8,588 nucleotides of DNA from SLRI01 sp964528705 (GTDB taxonomy: Bacteria; Pseudomonadota; Alphaproteobacteria; Geminicoccales; Geminicoccaceae), in contig CAZGUW010000213.1 of NCBI GenBank assembly GCA_964528705.1, forward strand, positions 1 through 8,588, in the 5' to 3' direction. Below are positions 1 through 6,702 of the stretch, piece by piece (positions within the stretch are counted from its first letter, which is position 1; the number at the start of each line of letters is the position of its first letter). Position numbers and translations under genes: made by a program. The notes under the pieces were generated by a model. It was not told the DNA's origin. It was given only the letters and a program-made list of their open reading frames with translations, and ran no database searches.

Positions 1-633
1 GACGGCGACATGGCCGCCGCTGCCGGCCACGCCGATCACGGCCTCGATGCGCTGCAGGTCCTCCGCCAGCGAAGCACCGCCGATCTTCAGTTTGAAATCG
101 GCATAGCCCATGTCCCGGTAGGACTTCACCTCGTCGACGAGGCCGTCGATGCCCTTGCCCGGGTGGTAGTAACCGCCGGCGGCATAGACCCAGACACTGT
201 CGTCGGCGACACCGCCCTTGTAGCGGTCGGCGAGCAGGCGCCAGAGGGGGACACCCTCGATCTTGGCGAGGGCATCCCAGATGGCCATGTCGAGCGTGCC
301 GACGGCGACCGAGCGCTCGCCGTGGCCGCCGGGCTTTTCGTTGGTCATCATGCGATCCCAGCAGCGGAAGGGATCGATGAGACCGGTCTCGGGGTCGAGC
401 AGGCTTGCGGGTTCGGCTTCGAGCAGGCGCGGGATCATGCGCTCGCGCATGATGGCCCCGGCGGCGTAGCGGCCGTTGGAGCTGAAGCCGAAGCCGGTGA
501 CCGGCTTGCCGTCACGCATCACGTCGGTGGTGACCGCCACCAGCGAGCAGGTCATCTTCGAGAAGTCGATATAGGCGTTGGCGATCTGCGAGGAGATCGG
601 TGCCGTCGTCTCGCGGATGGAGGTGATGCGCAC
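1..633 (-). CDS. Mandelate racemase/enolase-superfamily dehydratase, D-tartrate dehydratase-like (3' end outside window)
   Basis: N-terminal 211 codons of an enolase-superfamily sugar-acid dehydratase; the rest lies beyond the left edge. Such enzymes abstract a proton alpha to a carboxylate with Mg2+ help and eliminate water. Residues 1-130 form the capping domain and include NAYIDF (about 19-24) and NEKPGGHGERSVAVGT (97-113), both strongly reminiscent of Bradyrhizobium D-tartrate dehydratase (TarD). The barrel begins near residue 145 and carries a K-x-K motif (FKLKIGG, K181 and K183), where the family places its catalytic base. The first metal-binding Asp would come just after the cut. The start is GTG at 633, supported by a GGAG eight bases upstream and by the N-terminus MRITSIRETT matching the family start. 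It lies 88 bp downstream of the TOPRIM gene, same strand, but has host-like GC, so it is probably a resident gene. Family assignment is firm; D-tartrate as substrate is inferred from remembered similarity. Confidence 0.85.
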   Translation of the reverse strand, partial: MRITSIRETTAPISSQIANAYIDFSKMTCSLVAVTTDVMRDGKPVTGFGFSSNGRYAAGAIMRERMIPRLLEAEPASLLDPETGLIDPFRCWDRMMTNEKPGGHGERSVAVGTLDMAIWDALAKIEGVPLWRLLADRYKGGVADDSVWVYAAGGYYHPGKGIDGLVDEVKSYRDMGYADFKLKIGGASLAEDLQRIEAVIGVAGSGGHVAV

Positions 634-721
634 TATAAGAACTCCATATCAAGTGTCGAAACTGCCAATTCAGCCACTATACGACAGAACCGTCTAAGCT
701 CTATCGCTCGACATAGACCAC
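634..721 (-). other. AT-rich gap between TOPRIM gene and tartrate-dehydratase-like gene
   Basis: This 88-bp intergenic stretch is much richer in A and T than the dehydratase gene it precedes. It holds the GGAG ribosome site (642-645) for the GTG start at 633. A TATAGT hexamer on the minus strand (676-681) could serve as a -10 box about 42 bases before that start, but no convincing -35 sits 16-18 bases upstream of it. No strong terminator hairpin with a T-run follows the TOPRIM gene, so read-through into the dehydratase gene is possible. Confidence 0.35.
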
Positions 722-1393
722 CTAGTCTGGCAGAAAACCAAGCTCGATGAGCGCCTGTCGGAGATTTGCTTCAAAGGTCTGGAAGGCTCGCAGACGTCTT
801 AAGGAATCGAGCGGTACCCTTTCCCCCAAGAGTTCCCGGGGCGGCTTGATACGACGCCGAGCGCGGCGCCTTCCGATAGCATTGGAGCATATAGCATCGA
901 GTACCGCTTTTGGATCGGCTAGGGATTCTATCTCCCCGGCAGTCCGCGGCACACCTAACCGCTGATCATCGAGTCTAGTACCGATGGCCCCGCGCAACGC
1001 ATCGCCGTCACACAGCATCCACGCTTCAGTCTCGTGGACTGGGACAACACCGACTATCAATGCGTCAATTTCCGGCGGCAACGCCTCGGCAACAGGTGCA
1101 ATTCGATCCCTGTACGCCCGTTCCGGGTCACCTGTGCCGTCTGTATGCAAAAATGCTATATTGAACTCACCGCAAAGATCACGTGCAAGGTTCGCCTGAA
1201 CCGCAACCTCCCGATCACCCTTGCCAAGGGCTAGAAGAGGTCGTTGGATCTCGACTGGACGCTCAGCATGCTGCAACAGATGCTCCAGGAGGCGACGACA
1301 TACTGGCTCTAGAAATGGCCAATCAGACGTTCCCTCGACATCACGAAAATATGCAACGACTAAATAGTCATGCCGCCCAATCGGCATCTTCAC
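722..1393 (-). CDS. Small TOPRIM-like (DUF4276-type) protein paired with ATPase
   Basis: A 223-residue protein encoded directly after, and overlapping, the ATPase gene. Residues 17-28 (RDVEGTSDWPFL) match the opening of an OLD-family TOPRIM fold, in which Glu20 would be the catalytic acid. A hydrophobic strand and acidic turn follow (FLHTDGTGD, D85 and D89). PVHETEAWMLCD (118-129) resembles the conserved P-x-x-E-x-E-A-W motif of DUF4276 proteins. TOPRIM domains of this group are metal-dependent nucleases or nucleotidyl-phosphoryl transfer enzymes, so a nuclease effector is the natural guess. The basic stretch GRRRARRRIK (174-183) could bind nucleic acid. The start is ambiguous: GTG at 1393 or ATG at 1387, both near GGAAG, giving a 26- or 20-base overlap with the upstream gene and implying translational coupling. 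Fold confidence is fair; activity is not shown. GC is lower than in the flanking host genes. Confidence 0.7.
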   Translation of the reverse strand: MKMPIGRHDYLVVAYFRDVEGTSDWPFLEPVCRRLLEHLLQHAERPVEIQRPLLALGKGDREVAVQANLARDLCGEFNIAFLHTDGTGDPERAYRDRIAPVAEALPPEIDALIVGVVPVHETEAWMLCDGDALRGAIGTRLDDQRLGVPRTAGEIESLADPKAVLDAICSNAIGRRRARRRIKPPRELLGERVPLDSLRRLRAFQTFEANLRQALIELGFLPD

Positions 1394-2762
1394 TCGCTTC
1401 CAACAACTGCTCGATTTGGCGACGTGTTGCTCGATGACCCTTCGGCTCCTCGGCGAACAACTCTTCCTGCTCGCTTATCTGATAAGGCCGCATTACTGTT
1501 CGATTCGTCACGCGACCGCTTGCTCCGGGTTCTACAAGCGTCGACATGCCGGCTAGGACGACGGATCGCTTTACGACACGTGCGGCAATCGGTGAATGTG
1601 TGTTGACGATGATCTGGCGAAATGGTCGGCTAAACTCACCTTCATCACTGGACGGGTCAGTGCAGGATTCTTCGAGAAATTCCATAAGCGCACTGAGCCT
1701 TGTCTGATGGACACCGTTCTCTGGCTCCTCGAAACACAGAACGCCGCGATGGCGCGGATCATGGAGCAGCGTTAACAATGCAAGAATTCGCAAAGTACCA
1801 TCAGATAACACACGTGAATTAAATACCTGACCGTCGCGCATCGTCACTTCAAGCCGGTATTCCCGTTTCTCGTCGTCCCGGGTCACGGTAAGATCCACGA
1901 TCCCGGGCACCATGGTGACGAGATCATTGCGGATATCATTCAACGCACCCTCGGTGCTGTCAGGTGTCGACGTTTCCGCGCGAACGCGAAACAGCACCGC
2001 GGCAACGTTGCTGCCGTCCCTTTCGAGCTCCTCCGACGCATCAATTGGACTCGGCGGCCGCTCCGATGATGCATCGAGTTGGAGATAACGTAGACTCGCC
2101 AACTCCTTCTTTAGAGCATAGAGATGTGGAAACTCCTGAACTAACGAAATACCTGAGAGTACCGAGCGATAAGCCTCACGCGCCGGCAGTTTCCGTTGCC
2201 GCCCGGCCGTGCCGTCTTGCCGCAACTCGAAAATCCGCTGCTGCTCCTCTACAACTGTTTCAAGAAAATTGGTGCGGCGATTGCTTTTCCTCCTGATAAA
2301 CTGCTTGGCAAACTTTTCCGAAATAGGCTGACCATACGGTAGCCATCTATCAGTTTTCTTATGTATTGGACTTGCTTGCTCATGATCAACAAAGAAGCGC
2401 TCGATACCTTCCTCGTCTCGCCGGATAATAGTAATCTCATAGCGAAGGCGCGTATATGTAAGTTCGATCTCCTGTCCGAAATCGTCTCGTACAGTTTGGT
2501 CCAGAAGCGTCTCGACGGCAAACTTCATTCGACGGGTGACTCTCCCGTCGGGCAATCGGCGAAACAGTTCTAAAGGTTCGCCGCGCAACTCCCGCATCGC
2601 AGTACGAACATCGCTGGTCGCAAGGCGCGACAGCAGACGGAAGGCATCGAACAGGTTGGATTTGCCCGCGGCATTCGGCCCCAGAATGACCGCAAACGGC
2701 GGCAAAGTGAGGGAGAACTCCGAAAAGCTCTTGAACCCGTCGATTTCGATTTTGGTGATCAA
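1368..2762 (-). CDS. Stand-alone ABC/OLD-type AAA ATPase (AAA_21-like)
   Basis: A 464-residue SMC/RecF-like ATPase of the kind found in phage-defence pairs. The N-terminus ITKIEIDGFKSF leads into a Walker A motif GPNAAGKS (28-35). The middle (about 60-230) is a variable charged insertion. A family motif SPIDASEELERDGSN lies at 238-252, then the ABC signature LSDGT (319-323), Walker B with catalytic acid VLCFEEPENG (341-350, E345/E346) and the switch-histidine motif NTHS (387-390). All ATP-site elements are intact, so the protein should form an ATP-dependent dimer. There is no TOPRIM domain in this chain, unlike OLD or GajA; that function appears to be in the overlapping downstream gene. The start is TTG at 2762, chosen because the family N-terminus begins there and GAGG precedes it, although the spacing of four bases is short. 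A sensor or regulator role for the partner nuclease is inferred. Composition differs from neighbouring host genes. Confidence 0.88.
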   Translation of the reverse strand: MITKIEIDGFKSFSEFSLTLPPFAVILGPNAAGKSNLFDAFRLLSRLATSDVRTAMRELRGEPLELFRRLPDGRVTRRMKFAVETLLDQTVRDDFGQEIELTYTRLRYEITIIRRDEEGIERFFVDHEQASPIHKKTDRWLPYGQPISEKFAKQFIRRKSNRRTNFLETVVEEQQRIFELRQDGTAGRQRKLPAREAYRSVLSGISLVQEFPHLYALKKELASLRYLQLDASSERPPSPIDASEELERDGSNVAAVLFRVRAETSTPDSTEGALNDIRNDLVTMVPGIVDLTVTRDDEKREYRLEVTMRDGQVFNSRVLSDGTLRILALLTLLHDPRHRGVLCFEEPENGVHQTRLSALMEFLEESCTDPSSDEGEFSRPFRQIIVNTHSPIAARVVKRSVVLAGMSTLVEPGASGRVTNRTVMRPYQISEQEELFAEEPKGHRATRRQIEQLLEASEDADWAA

Positions 2763-2800
2763 GGATCCTCGCTCGCGGTCGGTTTCGCGCCGACTATCGG

Positions 2801-2829
2801 ACTCTAGGTAGTTTGTCGGGTCAAGCCAA
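2801..2829 (-). promoter_or_regulatory. Candidate promoter of the ATPase/TOPRIM operon
   Basis: Reading the minus strand, TTGGCT (2824-2829) and TAGAGT (2801-2806) are separated by 17 bases. Each matches four of six positions of the sigma-70 boxes. Transcription would start near 2794, leaving about 30 bases before the TTG start. An overlapping TTGACC is an alternative -35 but has no well-spaced -10. The short inverted repeat CCGA-CTA-TCGG (2790-2800) sits where the start point would be and might act as an operator. The prediction is by eye only. Confidence 0.4.
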
Positions 2830-2912
2830 TAGATGCGCTCCGATGGGCCAACGCGACAGAAGATTTGGGTTCCGCGTCCGCTTGCGCCTTACGTCATATC
2901 AGCCGCCACCCA

Positions 2913-4169
2913 TTACACTGCGAGTCGCTGGTGCCACGTCCCCGCATCCGGCAGGCCCTTGGCGGGGCCGATGGCGGCGACGGTGGGTTGGGGGTTGGTG
3001 AGAAGGCGGCTGGCGACGCGGGCGGTGGCGGCTTCGTCGACGGCCTCGTAGCGGGCGGCGAGCTCGGCCGGGGTGAGGTAGTCGCCGAAGCAGAGGAACT
3101 GGCGGGCGATGTCCTCGCAGACGGAGAAGCAGCCTTCCTGGCCCATGAGCAGGCTCGCCTTGAGCTGGGCCTTGGCACGGCGGAGCTCGGCCTCGCCGAT
3201 GCTGGAGGCGAGGTCCCGAAGCTCGCCGGCGATGACGCGGATGAGCTCGGGCACGTCCTGCTCGCCGGTGCCGGCATAGATGCCGAAGACGCCGGAATCC
3301 TTGTGCAGGCCGGAGAAGGTGAAGACGGAGTAGCAAAGCCCCCGGTTCTCGCGGACCTCCTGGAAGAGGCGCGAGGACATGCCGCCGCCGAGGGCCGTGG
3401 AGAAGACCTGGAGCGGGATGAAGTCCGGGTCGGTATAGGCGAAGGCCTCGAGGCCGAGGCAGATGTGGACCTGCTCGAGGTCGCGGCCGGAGAGCCACTC
3501 GCTGCCGGCGTAGCTGGCGGGCTCGGGGACCGGCTTCGGGCTCTTCGGCAGGTCGCCGAACTTTTCGGCGGTAAGCGCCACGATGGCGTCGTGCTCGACC
3601 TTGCCGCAGGCGGCGACGATCAGCGCCTCGGGGCCGTAATGGCTGTCGATGAAGCGCTGCAGGGCATCCCGCGGCAGGGACTCGATGATCGCCTCGGAGC
3701 CCAGGATCGAGCGCCCGATCGGCTGGTTCGGAAAGGCCGCCTCCTGGAACTGGTCGAAGACGAGATCGGAGGGGGTGTCGAGGGTCTCGCCGATCTCCTG
3801 CAGGATGACGTGACGCTCCTTCTCGAACTCCTCGGGGTCGAAGGTCGAGTGGCGGAGGATGTCGGTCAGGATGTCCGCGGCGAGCGGAACGTCGTCGGCG
3901 AGGATCCGGGCATAGTAGGCGGTGTGCTCGCGGCCGGTATAGGCGTTGAGCGAGCCGCCCACGTCCTCGATCTCCTCGGCGATGCCCTTGGCGGTGCGCC
4001 GCTCGGTGCCCTTGAAGGCCATGTGCTCCAGCATGTGGGCGACGCCGTTGACCTCGGGCGCCTCGTAGCGCGCGCCGGCATCGACCCAGATGCCGAAGCT
4101 CGCCGTCTCGACCCTGGGCATGGTCTCGGTGACGACGCGAAGTCCGTTGTCGAGCGTGGTGATCTGCAT
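2913..4169 (-). CDS. M16-family zinc metallopeptidase (processing-peptidase-like)
   Basis: A 418-residue M16B peptidase related to the beta subunit of mitochondrial processing peptidase and to bacterial PqqL-like proteases. The inverted zinc motif is HMLEH (H45, E48 catalytic, H49), and the third ligand is E125 in VILQEIGE, exactly 76 residues after H49, so the active site is complete. The N-terminal M16 domain spans about 1-150. The inactive-type M16_C domain follows, with GGGMSSRLF (261-269) and RGLCYS (276-281). No signal peptide is seen, so it is probably cytoplasmic, degrading peptides or processing small proteins. The start ATG at 4169 is preceded by AGGA. It lies 17 bp after thrC on the same strand, a typical alphaproteobacterial arrangement, and is surely co-transcribed with it. 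The C-terminus appears intact up to the border with the low-GC insert. Confidence 0.93.
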   Translation of the reverse strand: MQITTLDNGLRVVTETMPRVETASFGIWVDAGARYEAPEVNGVAHMLEHMAFKGTERRTAKGIAEEIEDVGGSLNAYTGREHTAYYARILADDVPLAADILTDILRHSTFDPEEFEKERHVILQEIGETLDTPSDLVFDQFQEAAFPNQPIGRSILGSEAIIESLPRDALQRFIDSHYGPEALIVAACGKVEHDAIVALTAEKFGDLPKSPKPVPEPASYAGSEWLSGRDLEQVHICLGLEAFAYTDPDFIPLQVFSTALGGGMSSRLFQEVRENRGLCYSVFTFSGLHKDSGVFGIYAGTGEQDVPELIRVIAGELRDLASSIGEAELRRAKAQLKASLLMGQEGCFSVCEDIARQFLCFGDYLTPAELAARYEAVDEAATARVASRLLTNPQPTVAAIGPAKGLPDAGTWHQRLAV

Positions 4170-4186
4170 GGTGTTCCTGGCTGGTG

Positions 4187-5578
4187 TCAGGCGGTGGGGC
4201 CGGCCCAGGCGCGCAAGTGCGCCTCGAGGGCGGCCAGATCGTTGGGCAGGGTGGTGAAGCGCTCGGGGGCCTGCAACATGGCGGCGAGCGGCTCCGGCAG
4301 GGGGGCGGCCGCGCCGGTCGCCCTGATCATGGCTTCCGGGAACTTCGCCGGATGCGCGGTGGCGAGGGTGACGAGCGGCGTGCCGGCCGGGCAGAGGTCG
4401 CGGCCGGCACGGATGCCGACGGCGGTGTGCGGGTCGACGAGCCGGCCCGTGGCGTCGCGGACCGCGGCGATCGTGGCGGCGGTCGTCGCCTCGTCGACGC
4501 GGGCACCGGCGAAAAGGCGGCGGGCCGTGGCGATCCGGTCATGGTCGAGCTCGAGGGCGCCATCGCGGGCGAAGCCGGCCATGAGGTTCGCGACGGCATC
4601 ACCGTCCCGGCCCTCAAGCTCGAAGAGCAGGCGCTCGAAATTGGAGGCCACCTGGATGTCCATGGACGGGCTCATGGTGGCGGCGACCTCGCCCCTGGCA
4701 TAGCGGCCCGTATCGAGGAAGCGGGCGAGGATGTCGTTGGTGTTGGTGGCGACGATCAGCTTTGCCACCGGCAGGCCGATCCGGCTCGCCACGTAGCCGG
4801 CATAGACGTCGCCGAAATTGCCGGTCGGCACGGCGAAGGCGAGCGGGCGCTCCAGCCCGCCGAGGCGCAGTGCGGCATAGACGTAGTAGCCGGCCTGGGC
4901 CACGACCCGCGCCCAGTTGATCGAGTTGACCGCGGCGAGCCGGAGCTCGTCCCGGAAATTCCGGTCGTTGAACATGTCCTTGAGGCGGTTCTGGCAGTCG
5001 TCGAACGTGCCCTGGACGGCGACGATGCCGACATTGGCCTCGGCCGAGGTGGTCATCTGGCGCTGCTGGACGGGCGAGATGCGGCCCTCGGGGAAGAGGA
5101 TGGCGACCCTGATCCGCTCGAGCCCGGCGAAGGCGCGGACGGCGGCGGCACCGGTGTCGCCCGAGGTGGCGCCGACGATGGTGATGCTCTCCCCTCGCCG
5201 CTTCAGGACCGCCTCGAACATGCGGCCCAAGAGCTGCATGGCGAAGTCCTTGAAGGCGAAGGTGGGGCCGTGGAAGAGCTCGAGCAGCCACTCGTCGTGG
5301 TCGAGCTGGACGAGCGGGGCGGTGGCCGGGTGGCGGAAACCGGCATAGGCGTCATGCGCCATGGCGCTGAGCTCTTCCGCATCGAAGCAGCCCGCGGTGA
5401 AGGGGGCGAGCAGCCGGGCCACGGTCTCGGGATAGGAGAGGCCTCGCAACGCTTCGAGATCGACCACGGGCCAGGTCTCGGGAACGAAGAGCCCGCCATC
5501 CTCGGCGAGGCCGCGCAGCAGCACGTCCTCGAAGCTCCGGCCGTGCGTGCCGCCGCGGGTGCTGGTGTAGGTGGTCAT
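4187..5578 (-). CDS. thrC: Threonine synthase
   Basis: A 463-residue pyridoxal-phosphate enzyme that converts O-phospho-L-homoserine to L-threonine and phosphate in the cytoplasm, the last step of threonine synthesis. The N-terminus TSTRGG (5-10) and FEDVLLRGLAEDGGLFVPE (16-34) are typical of the family. The PLP-binding lysine is K110 in FHGPTFAFKDF, and GATSGDTG (136-143) is the cofactor phosphate loop. Length is usual for the family. The start is ATG at 5578; the frame stays open further upstream, but those 36 extra codons do not resemble the family. AAGGA precedes the ATG. The start codon overlaps the stop of an upstream fragment in an ATGA arrangement, so it may be translationally coupled. 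The M16 peptidase follows after 17 bp. No homoserine kinase or homoserine dehydrogenase gene is in the window. Confidence 0.96.
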   Translation of the reverse strand: MTTYTSTRGGTHGRSFEDVLLRGLAEDGGLFVPETWPVVDLEALRGLSYPETVARLLAPFTAGCFDAEELSAMAHDAYAGFRHPATAPLVQLDHDEWLLELFHGPTFAFKDFAMQLLGRMFEAVLKRRGESITIVGATSGDTGAAAVRAFAGLERIRVAILFPEGRISPVQQRQMTTSAEANVGIVAVQGTFDDCQNRLKDMFNDRNFRDELRLAAVNSINWARVVAQAGYYVYAALRLGGLERPLAFAVPTGNFGDVYAGYVASRIGLPVAKLIVATNTNDILARFLDTGRYARGEVAATMSPSMDIQVASNFERLLFELEGRDGDAVANLMAGFARDGALELDHDRIATARRLFAGARVDEATTAATIAAVRDATGRLVDPHTAVGIRAGRDLCPAGTPLVTLATAHPAKFPEAMIRATGAAAPLPEPLAAMLQAPERFTTLPNDLAALEAHLRAWAGPTA

Positions 5579-5724
5579 CCGTCCTTCGCCTCGCCGCCAT
5601 TGTAGAAGGTCTGCGTGCCCTTGGCGGCGATCGCCGCGCACAGCCGCTCGAGGGCAAGGAGATAGGCGCCCTGGCGCAAGCCGCAAGCATGGCGTTCGGC
5701 GCGCTCGATCACGCGGCCGACCCG
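5575..5724 (-). pseudogene. C-terminal fragment resembling amino-acid (glutamate-type) dehydrogenase
   Basis: About 49 codons just upstream of thrC read as a helical C-terminus, including RVIERAERHACGLRQGAYLL and ALERLCAAIAAKG. The pattern (basic helix, L-R-x-x-A-Y-x-x-A-x-x-R, then A-x-x-x-G) resembles the end of Glu/Leu/Phe/Val dehydrogenases, such as MRLAAYIIGIKR in Bacillus RocG. The catalytic and nucleotide-binding parts are absent: the frame continues upstream with low-complexity Arg-rich sequence and then meets the transporter gene. The TGA stop overlaps the thrC ATG by the four-base ATGA. It may be the tail of a deleted gene, retained for translational coupling, or a genuine small ORF starting at the in-frame GTG near 5715. 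The family resemblance is from memory and modest. Confidence 0.4.
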
Positions 5725-5746
5725 TAGTCGCCCATGGTCTCGCCTG

Positions 5747-5763
5747 CCGGCTCGAGCCGCCGG
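5747..5763 (-). terminator. Hairpin downstream of the transporter gene
   Basis: Arms CCGGC (5747-5751) and GCCGG (5759-5763) flank a seven-base loop. An alternative pairing is the 12-bp perfect palindrome CGGCTCGAGCCG (5748-5759). It lies about 50 bases after the transporter stop and has no T-run, so termination is only a possibility; in such GC-rich DNA the palindrome may be fortuitous. Confidence 0.25.
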
Positions 5764-5812
5764 ATGATCGCGTGGCACAAGACGTCGTTGCCTCCCCTGG
5801 TCGTTCGAGGGC

Positions 5813-6628
5813 TCAGACCTCCTGGCGGACCTGCGCATAGGCAAGCGCCGCGAAGATCCCCGTGCCGCCGATCACGTTGCCGACGAACGCCGGAAGAATG
5901 CCGCCGAGCAGCGCGTGGGCGATACTGATCTCGCCTCTCAGCATCAGGATGAAGAGCTCGGTGGCGCCTGCCACGACGTGCGACAGGCCGCCGAGGCCGA
6001 TCATGTAGGTGATGATCAGGATGATCAGCACCTCCCCCGCCCCTTCCAGCCGCGGCATGATCCAGACCAGGGACGCGATGAGGAAACCGGCCGGAACACC
6101 CCAGCTCAGGTGCTGCATGGCAGACGCCTCGGCATAGTGGCGCGACACGGCGAGAATGCCCTCGAACTGGGCATCCGGAACGAAGCTGCCCGCCACGAGG
6201 AAGGCCGCAGCGATGAAGCAGCCGACCATGTTGGCGGCGAAGACGATCGCCCAGAGCCGCGCCGTGCGCGCCAGATTCCGCCGGGTCGGCGAAAGGAAGA
6301 GCGGCAGGATCGGCGTGATCGTGTTTTCGGTGAAGAGCTGCAGCCGGCCGAGGATGGTGATCAGGAAGCCCACGGAGTAGCCGAGATTGCTTACGGCCGT
6401 GGTCCAGGGTGCCGTCGGCAGCGTGGCGACGAGGAAGCCCTTGCAGATAATCGAGGTGCTGATGGCGAGCCCGGCGGCCACGCCGGACCACCAGAGCGCC
6501 TCGAAGGTGCGGGACAGCTCGTGCTCGCCCTGGCGGCGGACCGCCTCGAAGATCACCGAGGTCGGTATGCCCTCGATCTCGTCCGCCTGAGCGCGCTCCT
6601 CCGCGCCGAGATGAGGCCGCTCGCTCAT
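5813..6628 (-). CDS. Formate/nitrite transporter (FNT) family protein, YfdC-like
   Basis: A 271-residue inner-membrane protein of the FNT family, pentameric channels for small monovalent anions such as formate, nitrite or hydrosulfide. An acidic cytoplasmic N-terminus (1-45) is followed by hydrophobic segments at about 45-68, 80-100, 124-147, 175-192, 198-215 and 240-265, consistent with six helices. The family hallmark LFTENTITP (98-106) is clear, and H217 in GLSHVVAG is a candidate for the central pore histidine. GEHELSRTFEALWWSG (34-49) and the overall pattern are closest to E. coli YfdC, a subgroup of uncertain substrate, so formate transport should not be assumed. The ATG at 6628 has a strong GGAGG six bases upstream. 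It is 74 bp after the esterase gene on the same strand and may share its transcript. No formate-metabolism gene is nearby to indicate substrate. Confidence 0.9.
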   Translation of the reverse strand: MSERPHLGAEERAQADEIEGIPTSVIFEAVRRQGEHELSRTFEALWWSGVAAGLAISTSIICKGFLVATLPTAPWTTAVSNLGYSVGFLITILGRLQLFTENTITPILPLFLSPTRRNLARTARLWAIVFAANMVGCFIAAAFLVAGSFVPDAQFEGILAVSRHYAEASAMQHLSWGVPAGFLIASLVWIMPRLEGAGEVLIILIITYMIGLGGLSHVVAGATELFILMLRGEISIAHALLGGILPAFVGNVIGGTGIFAALAYAQVRQEV

Positions 6629-6702
6629 TCTTCTCCTCCGTCCGGTGCCACGGAAGGCAACGGGCGATCATGCCGGTGGCGCCCTGCCGCGCGCGCCGAC
6701 GG

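Larger units (their letters stand above)
634..2912. other. Low-GC insert carrying the ATPase/TOPRIM pair (putative genomic islet)
   Basis: Base composition changes sharply at both ends. A hand count of line 2101-2160 gives about 40% GC, against about 78% for line 4381-4440 in the thrC gene. The insert fits exactly between two host genes: the M16 peptidase stop codon (2913-2915) and the GTG start of the dehydratase (633). Codon use inside is also less biased to G/C third positions. No integrase, transposase, tRNA target or convincing flanking direct repeat is visible, so the route of entry is unknown. Acquisition by transfer is inferred from composition and from the defence-like gene content. 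Confidence 0.55.

Noticed and set aside
700..718. Weak dyad TCTAT...ATAGA after the TOPRIM gene as a terminator
   Set aside because: The stem is short and AT-rich with internal mismatches and no T-run, so it cannot be supported as a terminator.
10..750. A 246-codon open frame on the plus strand at the left edge
   Set aside because: It is the complement of the dehydratase gene; the minus-strand reading has clear enolase-superfamily motifs.
645..2901. A seven-base direct repeat CATATCA at 645-651 and 2895-2901 flanking the low-GC insert, as a target-site duplication
   Set aside because: With roughly 90 and 120 bases of flank to compare, a shared 7-mer is expected by chance at this frequency, and no transposon ends or transposase accompany it.
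2865..4703. A 612-codon open frame on the plus strand
   Set aside because: It lies antisense to the M16 peptidase and thrC, both unmistakable by motif. Its translation is low-complexity Gly/Ala/Glu/Asp-rich sequence typical of the complement of GC-rich genes.
4184..5605. A 473-codon open frame on the plus strand opposite thrC
   Set aside because: Antisense shadow of thrC; composition is Gly/Glu/Arg-rich with no recognisable domain.
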